Below are positions 1 through 8,582 of a stretch of DNA of 64,000 nt, in pieces. The notes beneath the pieces were generated by a model. That model was not told the DNA's origin and made no database searches. It saw only the letters and a program-made list of their open reading frames with translations. The stretch's first letter is position 1; the number at the start of each line of letters is the position of its first letter. A program made the translations under genes and the position numbers. The stretch is taken from positions 1,798,001 through 1,862,000 of the forward strand of contig NZ_JACHBS010000001.1 of NCBI RefSeq assembly GCF_014200395.1. The letters run 5' to 3'. This DNA comes from Microcella frigidaquae (GTDB lineage: Bacteria; Actinomycetota; Actinomycetes; Actinomycetales; Microbacteriaceae).

Positions 1-264
1 GGCCGGAACCGAGAAGGCGGTCGAGGTCGACTGGCCCGCGCCGATGCGGCCGGGCTGGATGCCACGCCACGGGAAGAAGGTCATGAGCGTGCCGGGGCGA
101 CCCGACTCGTCGCCGTAGTACAGGTGGTAGGTACCGGGGTCGTCGAAGTTGACGGTCTTCTTGACCAGGCGCAGGCCCAGCCCGCGGATGTAGAAATCGA
201 TGTTCTTCTGCGGGTCGCCGGCGATCGCGGTGACGTGGTGCAGGCCTTCGGTGGTTGCGGTCAT
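1..264 (-). CDS. VOC-family ring-cleaving dioxygenase, N-terminal fragment
   Basis: The gene reads leftwards from an ATG at 262-264 and runs off the window edge, leaving 88 residues. The N-terminus MTATTEGLHHVTAIAGDPQK, followed by FYxxxLGLRLVKKTVNFDD, is the first beta-alpha-beta module of vicinal-oxygen-chelate proteins of the ring-cleaving dioxygenase (MhqO/MhqE-like) type. In that family the His of the HHVTAI motif is a metal ligand. The substrate cannot be told from this fragment. The family assignment is clear; the function is inferred from homology only. Confidence 0.85.
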   Translation of the reverse strand, partial: MTATTEGLHHVTAIAGDPQKNIDFYIRGLGLRLVKKTVNFDDPGTYHLYYGDESGRPGTLMTFFPWRGIQPGRIGAGQSTSTAFSVPA

Positions 265-357
265 GGTCGACTCTTTCGATCGGGGGCTCTCGATGATATC
301 CATGCAAACGCATAGAGCGCCAGGCGTATTCCGGGGCAACCGCTCAGCAAGTCGTTC

Positions 358-363
358 TACCGT
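358..363 (+). promoter_or_regulatory. -10 box (TACCGT), leaderless type
   Basis: TACCGT lies exactly 6 nt before the ATG at 370, the spacing of leaderless actinobacterial transcripts. It decides the start of the following small gene. Confidence 0.45.
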
Positions 364-369
364 GGGGGC

Positions 370-729
370 ATGCTCGACGCCCTCCGCCAGCTGCTGCGCC
401 GCCCGGCCGAGCCCGCGGAGTACTGCGCCACGATCGTCGTCATGAGCGCCGTCACGAAGCTGGATGCTCTCGCCATCGTCGCCCTCGCCGTTGACCGCCC
501 CGTCGAGCAGCAGAAGACGATGCGCCCGTACGTGCTGCTCGACGGCGCCGGGTACCGCGACGGCGCGTGGGTCGAGATCGAGATCCCCAAGTTCGGCGAG
601 CCGCCGCCGCTCGCGATCGACGTCTACTCGACGGTCAGCGACGATCACGCGCGGCTGCAGGCGCTCACCCTGCTCGCGCGCCTGGAGGAGGACACCGGCT
701 GGCGCGTGCGACCCGATTTCACTCTCTAG
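370..729 (+). CDS. conserved hypothetical protein
   Basis: This 119-residue protein is not recognised. It has no signal peptide or membrane segment. The N-terminal part carries LLRRPAEPAEYCATIVV, and a mixed alpha/beta middle ends in ARLEEDTGWRVRPDFTL. Codon use is typical of the backbone, with strongly G/C third positions. There is no Shine-Dalgarno sequence, but a TACCGT box sits 6 nt before the ATG, which supports this start and a leaderless mRNA. It lies divergent to the VOC gene. Confidence 0.6.
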   Translation: MLDALRQLLRRPAEPAEYCATIVVMSAVTKLDALAIVALAVDRPVEQQKTMRPYVLLDGAGYRDGAWVEIEIPKFGEPPPLAIDVYSTVSDDHARLQALTLLARLEEDTGWRVRPDFTL

Positions 730-829
730 TCGCCGCGCATGCGCCCACGGGGTCTGGCGCGGCGTGCGGCCGCGGCATAGCATCCCGAACAGGGGTGGCG
801 ATGGAGCCGTCCACAGACGGGAGAGTCCG

Positions 830-1009
830 ATGAAGTTCGAGATCGTCAAGGGCAAGAGCGAGAAGCAGCCGTACTTCTGGCGCATCGTGTCGGCCAACGG
901 CCAGACGCTTGCCGTCAGCGAGAACTACGTGCAGAAGTCGTCGGCGAAGAGCGCCGTCGAGTCGGTCATGAAGAACGCCGCGGGCGCGACGATCGTCGAC
1001 CTCACCTAG
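830..1009 (+). CDS. YegP/DUF1508 family protein
   Basis: This is a 59-residue protein. The sequence KFEIVKGKSEKQPYFWRIVSANGQ, split by the family's usual GQTLAVSE turn and the repeat-like YxxKSSAKSAVESV, matches a single DUF1508 (YegP) module. These small proteins are widespread and have no settled biochemical role. The ATG at 830 follows a purine-rich GGGAGAG. The gene stands alone between a hypothetical gene and convergent aspS. Confidence 0.85.
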   Translation: MKFEIVKGKSEKQPYFWRIVSANGQTLAVSENYVQKSSAKSAVESVMKNAAGATIVDLT

Positions 1010-1167
1010 GCGCCGCGCGTTGCGCAGGTCGCGACGTGCAGCTCGGTCGGCCGAATCGCCCTGGCGATGAGTCGCTCTGTTCGCGGTGACTGCGAATGTT
1101 CGGCGTCATCGCCAACGGGCGACCTCATGGCGGCCGGGGCCGGCGCGGCGCGGCGCCGTGCGGCGCG

Positions 1168-2508
1168 CTACGGCAGCAGGCGGGTCGGTCCGCGGAAGAG
1201 GTACGTCGTCTCGCGGATCGACCCGAGGCCCAGCATGAGCATCAGCACGCGTGCGAGGCCCATGCCGAAGCCACCGTGCGGCGGCACGCCGTAGCGGAAG
1301 AAGTCGAGGTAGAACTCGAGCTCCTCCGGCTCCAGCCCCTTCTCGCGCGCCTGCCCGATGAGCACGTCGAGACGGTGCTCGCGCTGGGCGCCGGTGGAGA
1401 TCTCGGTGCCGTTGTAGAGCAGGTCGTAGCTGTTGGTGACCGTCGGGTCGCCCTCGCGGCGCATGTGGTAGAAAGGCCGGATTCCGGTGGCGTAGTCGGT
1501 GACGAACACGAAGTCGCTGCCGTGGTTGGCCTTCACCCAGGCCGACAGACGGCGCTCGGCCTCCGGGTCGAGGTCACCGTCGGCGCGGGGGATCTCGTAG
1601 CCGCCATCCGCCACGATCTGGCGCGCCTCGGCGAGCGGGATGCGGGGGAACGGCGTCGTCGGCGCGCTCAGCTCGACACCGAACGCCGCCTCGATCGCCG
1701 CACCGTGCTTCGCGGCCACGGCACCGATCGCGTGCGCGAGCAGCTGCTCGTGCATCTGCATGACGTCCTCGTGCGAGTCGATCCAGCTGATCTCGGCGTC
1801 GATCGACGTGAACTCGGTCGCGTGCCGCGAGGTGAAGGAGGGGTCGGCGCGGAAGGCCGGGGCGATCTCGAACACCTTGCCGAAGCCGGCCGGCTGCGCC
1901 ATCTGCTTGAAGAACTGCGGGCTCTGCGCGAGGTAGGCCTTCGTCTCGAAGTACTCCATCTCGAACAGCTCGGCGCGGCTCTCGGAGGCGCTCGCCATGA
2001 GCTTGGGCGTGTGGATCTCGATGAAGTCGCGCTCGACCCACCAGCTGCGCAGCGCGTGCTCGAAGGTGGTCTGGATCTTGAAGATCAGGGAGGCCTCGGG
2101 GCGGCGCAGGTCGAGGAAGCGCCAGTCGAGGCGCTTGTCGAGGCTCGAGTCGTCGGCGATGGGCGTCTCGGGAAGCGCCTCGCTCACCACCTCGAGGGTC
2201 GCGATCTTGACTTCGATACCGCCGAGCTTCACGCGCTCGTCGTGCTTGAGCTCGCCCGTGACGCGGATCATCGTGCCGTGCGCGAGCCCGCCGATCGTCT
2301 CGGTGAGCGCAGCGGCGGCGTGCTCTTCTGCCGAGGCGCCGTCCTCGAGGTCTCTCGTCGCCGGGTTGACCAGCTGCACAGCCCCCGACTCGTCGCGCAG
2401 GATGACGAACTGCACCTTCTTCTGGTCGCGGACGGTCTCGACCCACCCCGCCACTGTCACGAAGCCGTCGGGGAAGGGGGCGAGGTTTTTGATGGGGGTG
2501 CGAGTCAC
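1168..2508 (-). CDS. aspS: aspartate--tRNA(Asp/Asn) ligase, archaeal type
   Basis: This 446-residue class II synthetase charges tRNA with aspartate in the cytosol. The N-terminal OB-fold anticodon-binding domain spans roughly residues 10-100 (VTVAGWVETVRDQKKVQFVI). The catalytic core contains motif 2 (EIAPAFRADPSFTSRHATEF) and motif 3 (GFGMGLARVLMLMLGL). The length of about 440 and the absence of the bacterial insertion domain mark the archaeal/eukaryotic-type AspRS, which in actinobacteria is usually non-discriminating and paired with GatCAB. The GTG start at 2506-2508 is chosen because similarity begins there (TRTPIKNLAPF) and a TAGGCT box lies 8 nt upstream. Further in-frame upstream sequence is judged non-coding. 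Confidence 0.95.
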   Translation of the reverse strand: MTRTPIKNLAPFPDGFVTVAGWVETVRDQKKVQFVILRDESGAVQLVNPATRDLEDGASAEEHAAAALTETIGGLAHGTMIRVTGELKHDERVKLGGIEVKIATLEVVSEALPETPIADDSSLDKRLDWRFLDLRRPEASLIFKIQTTFEHALRSWWVERDFIEIHTPKLMASASESRAELFEMEYFETKAYLAQSPQFFKQMAQPAGFGKVFEIAPAFRADPSFTSRHATEFTSIDAEISWIDSHEDVMQMHEQLLAHAIGAVAAKHGAAIEAAFGVELSAPTTPFPRIPLAEARQIVADGGYEIPRADGDLDPEAERRLSAWVKANHGSDFVFVTDYATGIRPFYHMRREGDPTVTNSYDLLYNGTEISTGAQREHRLDVLIGQAREKGLEPEELEFYLDFFRYGVPPHGGFGMGLARVLMLMLGLGSIRETTYLFRGPTRLLP

Positions 2509-2516
2509 GAGAGAAG

Positions 2517-2522
2517 AGCCTA
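2517..2522 (-). promoter_or_regulatory. -10 box (TAGGCT) of aspS
   Basis: On the minus strand TAGGCT lies 8 nt before the aspS GTG, with no Shine-Dalgarno between them. This is compatible with a leaderless aspS mRNA. Confidence 0.4.
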
Positions 2523-2699
2523 CCGTCGCCCGGATGCGCGGCTCGGGGCTCTCTCGTGAGAGGTCCGCGTATCCGCCCGCTGGCATCTTTGGCGTGTCCG
2601 GCGAGGCTGACCCTACGGCTTCCCTGCCGCTCGTCGGGGCAACGCTCACATCAGTGACGTTGTAGGCCGCACATCGAGGGTTCGGCAACAGCCTGAAAC

Positions 2700-2760
2700 C
2701 TTCTGCAAGGTATTCATCATCGCTAAAGGACGATAACATCGCTGATACTTAATGTTTACA
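2700..2760 (+). promoter_or_regulatory. AT-rich control region of the cadD-arsR cassette
   Basis: This stretch is clearly more AT-rich than its surroundings. It holds two direct CATCGCT heptamers, at 2718-2724 and 2737-2743, about two helical turns apart, just upstream of cadD. The ArsR protein encoded downstream is the obvious candidate binder. No perfect inverted repeat was found, so this is a weak operator call. Confidence 0.35.
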
Positions 2761-2778
2761 GAACGAAGAGGAGCCAGC

Positions 2779-3393
2779 GTGATTTCAACGATCGTTGTCG
2801 CTGCAGGCATGTTCGCGGCGACCAATATCGATGACATCGTGGTGCTGACGGTCCTGTTCCTGGCCTCGACGCGGGGCGGACCCCGACCTTGGCAGATCGT
2901 GCTGGGCCAGTACCTCGGTTTCAGTACCTTGGTCGCCATCAGCGTGGTCGCCGCGCTGGGTCTCACCGTTGTTCCGGATCAGTGGGTTGGCTTCCTCGGC
3001 GTCATACCACTTGCTATCGGCGTCATCGGGCTCTTTCGCGGGCTCCGCAAGAGCAAAGACGATGACGATGACGAAGCAGAGTCGGCGCTGAAGGCGGTCG
3101 GGCTTCTCGGTGTCGCGGGGATCACCATTGCGAATGGAGCGGACAATATCTCGCTCTACACGCCGGTGTTCCGCACCTTTTCGCCGACAGACACGGCGAT
3201 TACGATCGTGGTGTTCCTCGTCCTCGTGGCCGCATGGTGCGCGCTCGGGCGGGCGATCGGCACGAACCGGAGAGTGACCGAGGCGCTCGAACGAATAGAG
3301 CATTGGCTCGTGCCCGTGGTCTTCATCGGGCTCGGCCTCTTCATCCTTGTCGAGTCGGGCGTTGTTCCTCGGTTGATCGATGTCCTCGGCTGA
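2779..3393 (+). CDS. cadD: CadD-family cadmium resistance transporter
   Basis: This is a roughly 204-residue integral membrane protein of the CadD/LysE-like type, with about five to six hydrophobic segments. The conserved first helix contains FAATNIDDIVVLTVLF, and a second signature GITIANGADNISLYTPVF follows. The acidic pairs in both are thought to contact the metal. A DDDDDE loop near residue 100 may bind cations. The family gives Cd(II)/Zn(II) resistance by export. The GTG at 2779 has an AGAGGAG ribosome site; an earlier in-frame ATG at 2752 does not. The 3' end overlaps the arsR gene by 14 nt. Base composition is lower in GC than the neighbours, suggesting recent acquisition. Confidence 0.88.
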   Translation: MISTIVVAAGMFAATNIDDIVVLTVLFLASTRGGPRPWQIVLGQYLGFSTLVAISVVAALGLTVVPDQWVGFLGVIPLAIGVIGLFRGLRKSKDDDDDEAESALKAVGLLGVAGITIANGADNISLYTPVFRTFSPTDTAITIVVFLVLVAAWCALGRAIGTNRRVTEALERIEHWLVPVVFIGLGLFILVESGVVPRLIDVLG

Positions 3394-3760
3394 CCCTTGC
3401 GATCGAATCATGACGGTGTCGACGTCCGATTCCGCTCGGTCGGTTCTCAAACCGGCGGCCGCTCTGTTTCACAGCCTCGCCGATCCCGCTCGCCTCGGAG
3501 TGCTACAGATTCTTATGAGCGGAGAGAAGAGGGTTGCCGAGATCACCGAGCAACTCGGCTTGGCTCAGTCCACCGTCTCCCAGCACCTTGCTTGTCTCCG
3601 CGAATGTGAACTGGTGGCAGTGCGCCCGGTGGGGCGTTCCTCGCTGTATTCGCTCACCCACCCTGAGCTCTTTGACCTACTCCGTTCAGCTGAGCGGCTG
3701 CTCGACGCCACCGGCGAATCTGTGACCCTCTGCAAGAACTACGGCGCCGCGTCTCGCTGA
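3380..3760 (+). CDS. ArsR-family metal-sensing repressor (CmtR/CadC-like)
   Basis: This is a 126-residue winged-helix repressor. LFHSLADPARLGVLQIL opens the domain, and the recognition helix is LAQSTVSQHLACLREC. The two Cys of LxCLxxC in the DNA-binding helix plus a C-terminal Cys in VTLCKNYG match the Cd/Pb site pattern of CmtR. It most likely represses the cadD operon and is released by Cd(II) or Pb(II). The ATG at 3380 overlaps cadD. An alternative ATG at 3410 gives a family-typical N-terminus, and neither has a good ribosome site. Confidence 0.85.
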   Translation: MSSADPCDRIMTVSTSDSARSVLKPAAALFHSLADPARLGVLQILMSGEKRVAEITEQLGLAQSTVSQHLACLRECELVAVRPVGRSSLYSLTHPELFDLLRSAERLLDATGESVTLCKNYGAASR

Positions 3761-3889
3761 CGCCACTCCTGTCAGTGTCACGGCACACTATCCGGCCGCC
3801 AGTTCTGGCGAGCGTTCCCGCCGCTTCGGCTCCGACGGGTGCGCGGTGCTGGCCATGCCGGGGCTGCGACCCAGGCTTCTCCGTTCTCT

Positions 3890-3895
3890 TAGACT
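3890..3895 (+). promoter_or_regulatory. -10 box (TAGACT), leaderless type
   Basis: TAGACT lies 6 nt before the GTG at 3902, with no room for a ribosome-binding site. It supports the GTG start. Confidence 0.5.
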
Positions 3896-3901
3896 TGAGT
3901 C

Positions 3902-4534
3902 GTGCCCGCCGACCTCGTCCATCTCGTGCGCCACGGCGAGGTGCACAACCCCGGGCACGTGCTCTACGGGCGGCTCGAGGGGTTCGGGCTCAGCGACCTC
4001 GGGCACCGCATGGCCGCCGCGGCGGTCACGGGTCTGGCCGGGCATCCGGTGACCGCCCTCTATGCCAGCCCGCTGCAGCGCGCGCAGGAGTCGGCGGCGC
4101 CGTGGGCCGAAGCCTTCGGCCTCGACATCCGCACCGACGAGCGCCTCATCGAGCCGACCAACCGCTTCGAGGGCAAGCGCATGAACGGCCGCACGATCGC
4201 CGACCCGCGCAACTGGCACCTGCTGCGCAACCCCCGGGTGCCGAGTTGGGGCGAGCCGTTCGTCGATATCGCGGCCCGGATGCTCGCCGCGATGCACGAG
4301 GCGCGCGAGGCCGTCGACGCGGGCGAGGTCGTCATGGTCAGCCACCAGCTGCCCATCTGGATGGTGCACCGCGCGCTCGCCGGCGAGCCGCTGCACCACG
4401 ACCCCCGCCGCCGCCGCTGCTCGCTCTCGAGCCTCACGAGCTTCGCGTGGGTCGACGGCCGCTTCGCTGAGAGCGGCTATCAGGAACCGAGTGCAGACTT
4501 AGTCACAGAGTCGACCGACCTAGGAGCAGTATGA
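3902..4534 (+). CDS. histidine phosphatase (phosphoglycerate mutase-like) family protein
   Basis: This 210-residue cytosolic phosphatase has the catalytic LVRHGE motif at residues 7-12, YASPLQRAQESA as the second phosphate-pocket element, and the second catalytic His in VVMVSHQLPIWM. Substrates of such stand-alone actinobacterial members are undefined. In many Microbacteriaceae it precedes the cytochrome c maturation genes, as here, and it overlaps tlpA by 4 nt. The body is very GC-rich like the backbone, but the last ~20 codons (after about 4470) are visibly AT-richer, like tlpA. This suggests a recombination joint within the 3' end. Confidence 0.9.
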   Translation: MPADLVHLVRHGEVHNPGHVLYGRLEGFGLSDLGHRMAAAAVTGLAGHPVTALYASPLQRAQESAAPWAEAFGLDIRTDERLIEPTNRFEGKRMNGRTIADPRNWHLLRNPRVPSWGEPFVDIAARMLAAMHEAREAVDAGEVVMVSHQLPIWMVHRALAGEPLHHDPRRRRCSLSSLTSFAWVDGRFAESGYQEPSADLVTESTDLGAV

Positions 4535-5139
4535 AGCGTCACACGTCCGCGTGGTTCGGGAGCGTCACTGTCCTCGCCACGGCGCTAATCCTTCTCGCCG
4601 GGTGTGCCGCGAGCGATCCTCTTGCTCAGCAGTACCGCGCTGGCACCGGTCAGGGGTACATCTCCGGCGATGGCGCGTTCACCGTTATCGCCGAGGCCGA
4701 CCGTGGCGAGCCGATCGAATTTGTCGGCGAGGTTGAGAATGGCGACACGGTCTCGAGCGATGACTATCGCGGTGACGTGCTTGTCGTGAACTTCTGGTTT
4801 GCAGCATGCCCACCCTGTCGCGTCGAGGCACCCGACCTGGAGCAGATCGCCCAGCAGTTCGCCGCTGACGGCGTGAGCTTCTTGGGAGTGAACATCTACG
4901 ATCAGGCCCCCACCGCTCTCGCGTTTGCCAACGAATTTGGGGTGACCTACCCGTCGATCCTCGACGTCAACTCTGGATCTGTGCGTCTCGCGTTCGCGGG
5001 CGAAGTGGCGCCGAACTCGGTGCCGACGACGCTCGTGCTCGATCGACAGGGGCGCGTTGCCGCTCGTATCTCTGGGTTGCTGAGTGAGCCGAGCGTGCTG
5101 CGCTCAATGATCACCGACGCACTCGCTGAGGCACCGTGA
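4531..5139 (+). CDS. TlpA/ResA-like thiol-disulfide oxidoreductase lipoprotein
   Basis: This is a 202-residue exported thioredoxin-fold protein. A signal peptide ends in the lipobox LLAGC (Cys at about residue 25), so it should be lipid-anchored outside the membrane. The active site is WFAACPPCRVE near residue 92, and the cis-Pro loop is NSVPTTLVLD. It is expected to keep apocytochrome c haem-binding cysteines reduced, receiving electrons from CcdA encoded next. ATG 4531 is preceded by a TAGGAGCAG ribosome site. It overlaps its neighbours on both sides (ATGA and GTGA), as in a tight operon. Lower GC than the backbone. Confidence 0.92.
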   Translation: MKRHTSAWFGSVTVLATALILLAGCAASDPLAQQYRAGTGQGYISGDGAFTVIAEADRGEPIEFVGEVENGDTVSSDDYRGDVLVVNFWFAACPPCRVEAPDLEQIAQQFAADGVSFLGVNIYDQAPTALAFANEFGVTYPSILDVNSGSVRLAFAGEVAPNSVPTTLVLDRQGRVAARISGLLSEPSVLRSMITDALAEAP

Positions 5140-5912
5140 CCGCTCTCGCGGGTGCGTTCAGCAGTGTGGTGAACCCGATTGGTGAGATCGTGCTGAGCGG
5201 CAACCTGCTGCTCGCGGTGCCGATCGCGCTCGCCGCAGGGTTCTTGGCCTTCGCGTCGCCGTGCGTTTTGCCACTCGTGCCGGGCTACCTCGCCTACATC
5301 GGAGGAGTCACCAACTCCACCGAACTCGATCAGCGCAGGGGTCGACTCCTGCTCGGCGTCGCGCTTTTCGTGCTCGGCTACAGCGTCGTGTTCGTGAGCC
5401 TGTCGATCGTGTTCGCCACTGCGGGGCTCTTGCTCCTGCCCTGGATCGGCCTCATCACGCGCATCGCTGGCGTCATTGTGATTCTCATGGGGCTCGTCTT
5501 CATTGGGCAGGTGTCGTTTTTGCAGCGATCTCTTGCGCCGCGCATCCGGGTCGCGACCGGTCTGGGCGGCGCGCCCCTGTTGGGTGTCGTCTTCGGGCTC
5601 GGGTGGGCGCCGTGCATTGGCCCCACGCTCGTCGCCGTCAACGCGCTCGTGCTCAACGAGGGCGATATCGGTCGGGCGGCTCTCATCGCGCTGATGTACT
5701 GCCTCGGTCTGGGCATTCCGTTCTTGCTCGTCGCGCTCGGGTTCCGCTGGGTGGCGGGCGCGACCGAGTGGCTCAAGCGCAATATCCGCATTATCAACAT
5801 CATCGGCGGCAGCCTGCTGATCGCGATTGGACTCGCCATGGTGACCGGTTTGTGGCAAATGTTTGTGTCGAGTCTGGGGGCGGTGATCGGTGGAACCGTT
5901 ACGCCCCTCTGA
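5136..5912 (+). CDS. ccdA: CcdA-type cytochrome c biogenesis membrane protein
   Basis: This 258-residue protein has about six membrane segments. It carries the paired redox motifs FASPCVLPLVPGYLAYIGG near residue 42 and LGWAPCIGPTL near residue 167, whose cysteines relay electrons from cytoplasmic thioredoxin to TlpA-like partners. This is the DsbD-gamma/CcdA family. The GTG start overlaps the tlpA stop in GTGA. The gene is the second member of the system-II maturation operon. Confidence 0.94.
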   Translation: MTALAGAFSSVVNPIGEIVLSGNLLLAVPIALAAGFLAFASPCVLPLVPGYLAYIGGVTNSTELDQRRGRLLLGVALFVLGYSVVFVSLSIVFATAGLLLLPWIGLITRIAGVIVILMGLVFIGQVSFLQRSLAPRIRVATGLGGAPLLGVVFGLGWAPCIGPTLVAVNALVLNEGDIGRAALIALMYCLGLGIPFLLVALGFRWVAGATEWLKRNIRIINIIGGSLLIAIGLAMVTGLWQMFVSSLGAVIGGTVTPL

Positions 5913-7473
5913 TCACCACGACAGCAAGCGCGAATCGATCACGCAACCCAAGCTCAACGCCGTCGGGTGGTTGCGTTTCGGGTGGCGGCAACTCACGAGC
6001 ATGCGCACGGCCCTGGTGCTCTTGTTGTTGCTCGCCGTCGCGGCGATCCCCGGCTCGCTCGTGCCGCAACGCTCAGCCGACCCCAACGGAGTCATCAGAT
6101 TCAAGCGCAACAACCCCGATCTGTTTCCGATTCTCGATGGCCTCCAGCTGTTCGACACCTACAGTTCTGCCTGGTTCTCAGCGATCTACCTTCTTCTCTT
6201 CATCTCGCTCATCGGCTGCGTGATACCGCGCACACTTCACCACTGGAGAGCGTTGCGAGCTGCGCCACCCGCGACACCTGCGCGCCTGAACCGACTGGTG
6301 GGTTTCACCGAACGACAGGCAGAAGGACAGGTGGATGACGTACTTGACGACGGCGAGCGGGTGCTGCGCCGACAGGGGTACCGGGTCGTACGGTACGGAG
6401 ACTCGATCTCCGCTGAGCGTGGATACATTCGCGAGACGGGCAATCTGGTTTTTCACTTCTCGCTCGTCTTGGTGTTGATCGCCGTTGGATTTCTCGGCGG
6501 ATTTCGCTACTACGGTCAGCGTGTCATCGTGGAAGGACAAACCTTTACGAATCAGTTGACGAGCTATGACTCGTTCAGCCCTGGGAGATTCTTCGACGAG
6601 TCTCGACTTGATCCGTTCTCCATTCGGCTCGACGAGTTTGTTCCCGTTTACGACCTGGACACCACGACGGGTTTCCCGATCGCTCTCGACTACACCGCTG
6701 CCGTCACGATCGTCGAGCAGGGGGGGGAACGCGAGGAGGAGATCAAGGTCAACCAGCCGGTGGGGATCGGGAGCACGACCACCTACCTGCTGGGCAACGG
6801 GTTCGCGCCGTGGATCACGGTTCGTGATGCAGACGGAACCGCTGTGTTCAGTCAACCTGTTCCGTTTTTGCCCCAGGACTCGAATCTCACGAGCCTCGGT
6901 ATCATCAAAGTTCCCGACGGACTCGACCAACAGGTCGGGTTGATCGGGTTCTTCTACCCCTCAGCGGCTCAACTCGAGTCAGGGGCTCTGACATCGCTGT
7001 TTCCGGAACCGGACCAACCTGTTGTCACGCTGAACGCTTTCGTCGGCGACCTCGGCATCAACGACGGAGTACCGCGCAACGTGTACGCGCTCGACACGGA
7101 GTCACTCACGCAACTCACGGGTGGTGACTCGGGAGAGGAGTCGATCATTCTTGGAATGGGAGATTCCGCTCAACTTCCTGCAGGCCTCGGCTCGGTGGAA
7201 TTCACCAGCCTGCCGCGCTTTGTGAGCGTTGAGATCCATCATGACCCCACCCAAGCAGTCGTGCTCGTCGCCGCATTGCTTGCGCTTGCTGGCCTGTTGA
7301 CGAGCCTCTTCGTACCGCGACGGCGCTTGTGGGTGGCTGCGGCGGCTCGCGACGGTGTCGTTGATCTGCAATACGCCGGACTCTCGCGCGGAGACGACCC
7401 AGGGCTTGAAGCGGCCGTCTCTCAACTCGCTCAGCAGCACGAACAGGCGATTTCGGGCCGCACTTCCAGGTAG
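5890..7473 (+). CDS. resB: ResB-like cytochrome c synthase subunit
   Basis: This is a 527-residue membrane protein with three N-terminal hydrophobic segments: TALVLLLLLAVAAIPGSL, WFSAIYLLLFISLIGCVIPR and LVFHFSLVLVLIAVGFLGG. A large extracytoplasmic domain follows, with a last segment near residue 460 (AVVLVAALLALAGLLTSLF). ResB (Ccs1) with CcsA/CcsB forms the system-II haem-lyase that attaches haem to CXXCH. The GTG at 5890 lies inside ccdA (23-nt overlap), implying translational coupling. The 527-aa length is normal for actinobacteria. Confidence 0.94.
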   Translation: MEPLRPSDHHDSKRESITQPKLNAVGWLRFGWRQLTSMRTALVLLLLLAVAAIPGSLVPQRSADPNGVIRFKRNNPDLFPILDGLQLFDTYSSAWFSAIYLLLFISLIGCVIPRTLHHWRALRAAPPATPARLNRLVGFTERQAEGQVDDVLDDGERVLRRQGYRVVRYGDSISAERGYIRETGNLVFHFSLVLVLIAVGFLGGFRYYGQRVIVEGQTFTNQLTSYDSFSPGRFFDESRLDPFSIRLDEFVPVYDLDTTTGFPIALDYTAAVTIVEQGGEREEEIKVNQPVGIGSTTTYLLGNGFAPWITVRDADGTAVFSQPVPFLPQDSNLTSLGIIKVPDGLDQQVGLIGFFYPSAAQLESGALTSLFPEPDQPVVTLNAFVGDLGINDGVPRNVYALDTESLTQLTGGDSGEESIILGMGDSAQLPAGLGSVEFTSLPRFVSVEIHHDPTQAVVLVAALLALAGLLTSLFVPRRRLWVAAAARDGVVDLQYAGLSRGDDPGLEAAVSQLAQQHEQAISGRTSR

Positions 7474-7495
7474 CGCGGCGTACTTTAGGAGAATC

Positions 7496-8491
7496 ATGGA
7501 CAATCTCGTTTCGCTGTCGGTCGTCGCGGTGTATTCCGCGATGGGCGTCTATACCGTCGCGTTCCTGCTCTTCACGCTCGATCTCGCCAAGCGCAGTACC
7601 GAGGTTCCCCAACGAACTCAGGCGCCTGTGGGTGCGAGTGTCGGCGCGTCAGCACCGGCTGAGGCGCTTGAGCAAACAGAGCTCTCCCGCACTGAGTTGC
7701 CACGCGCCGACTCTGAGGGCCTCGGCGGTGCGACCCGTTTTCAGCGCGCGGCTTTCGCGCTGACGATTCTCGGCTGGGTGCTGCACTTCGCGGCTGTCGT
7801 GTTTCGCGGCATCGCGGCCCAACGGGTGCCCTGGGTCAACCTGTTTGAGTTTGGGTTGGTCGCGACTGCGATGGGGGTCGGGGTCTTTCTTCTTGCGCAG
7901 CTCTGGAAGGACCTTCGGTTCCTGGGGGCCTACATCACTGGCTTCACGGTCTTGTCACTCGGCATCGTTACGGTCAATTACTACGTCGATGTCGTGCCCC
8001 TACCGCCCGCGTTGCAATCAGCGTGGCTAGTCATTCACGTGCTCGTGGCTTCTCTTGCGACGGCGTTCTTCGCTCTGGGTGCCGGGCTTTCTGTCGTGCA
8101 GTTGCTGCGCTATCGGCGCGAAGCACGTGCGGTCGCCGGCCTTCGTTTTCTCGACACCCTGCCTGGCTCCGCAACCCTCGAGTCGTTGGCGTACCGCATC
8201 AACATCGTGGGATTCGTTTTGTGGACCTTCACGCTGATTGCCGGAGCGATCTGGGCCGAGCGTTCGTGGGGACGGTACTGGGGCTGGGACACCAAGGAAG
8301 TCTGGACCTTCATCATCTGGACCCTGTTCGCCGGCTACATCCACGCCCGCGCAACGCGCGGCTGGCGCGGCGATCGCTCTGCGTGGTTGGCGATCGTCGG
8401 GTTCTCCGCGATCATCTTCAACTACACGGTGGTCAATACCATGTTCACCGGTCTGCACTCGTACTCCGGGTTGGTGACGACTCCGAGTTAG
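7496..8491 (+). CDS. ccsB: CcsB/CcsA haem-handling cytochrome c synthase
   Basis: This 331-residue protein has about eight membrane helices. The haem-binding tryptophan-rich motif WGRYWGWDTKEVW lies near residue 260. Conserved His residues, such as those in VLHFAAVVFRG and VIHVLVASLATAFF, are the expected haem ligands. It exports and presents haem to ResB. The ATG at 7496 follows TTAGGAGAATC. This copy is intact. A second, truncated ccsB 3' end sits at 32385-32609, so this operon likely replaced the native one. Confidence 0.94.
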   Translation: MDNLVSLSVVAVYSAMGVYTVAFLLFTLDLAKRSTEVPQRTQAPVGASVGASAPAEALEQTELSRTELPRADSEGLGGATRFQRAAFALTILGWVLHFAAVVFRGIAAQRVPWVNLFEFGLVATAMGVGVFLLAQLWKDLRFLGAYITGFTVLSLGIVTVNYYVDVVPLPPALQSAWLVIHVLVASLATAFFALGAGLSVVQLLRYRREARAVAGLRFLDTLPGSATLESLAYRINIVGFVLWTFTLIAGAIWAERSWGRYWGWDTKEVWTFIIWTLFAGYIHARATRGWRGDRSAWLAIVGFSAIIFNYTVVNTMFTGLHSYSGLVTTPS

Positions 8492-8555
8492 TGAGGAGGC
8501 CCGTTGGCTTTGCGCTGCTGGCTCGGACGGCTTACCGACACGTGCGTTCGCCTCG

Positions 8556-8573
8556 GTACACGAGTGGGTGTAC
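8556..8573. promoter_or_regulatory. operator palindrome upstream of the CmtR-like gene
   Basis: GTACAC-N6-GTGTAC is a perfect 6+6 inverted repeat ending 9 nt before the cmtR-like ATG. Its size and position fit an ArsR/CmtR autoregulatory operator controlling the three-gene metal operon. Confidence 0.6.
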
Positions 8574-8582
8574 TGTTTGAGC

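Noticed and set aside
2509..2700. T-box or other leader RNA upstream of aspS
   Set aside because: No T-box core, specifier loop or terminator/antiterminator pair is visible, and a -10 box lies 8 nt from the start codon.
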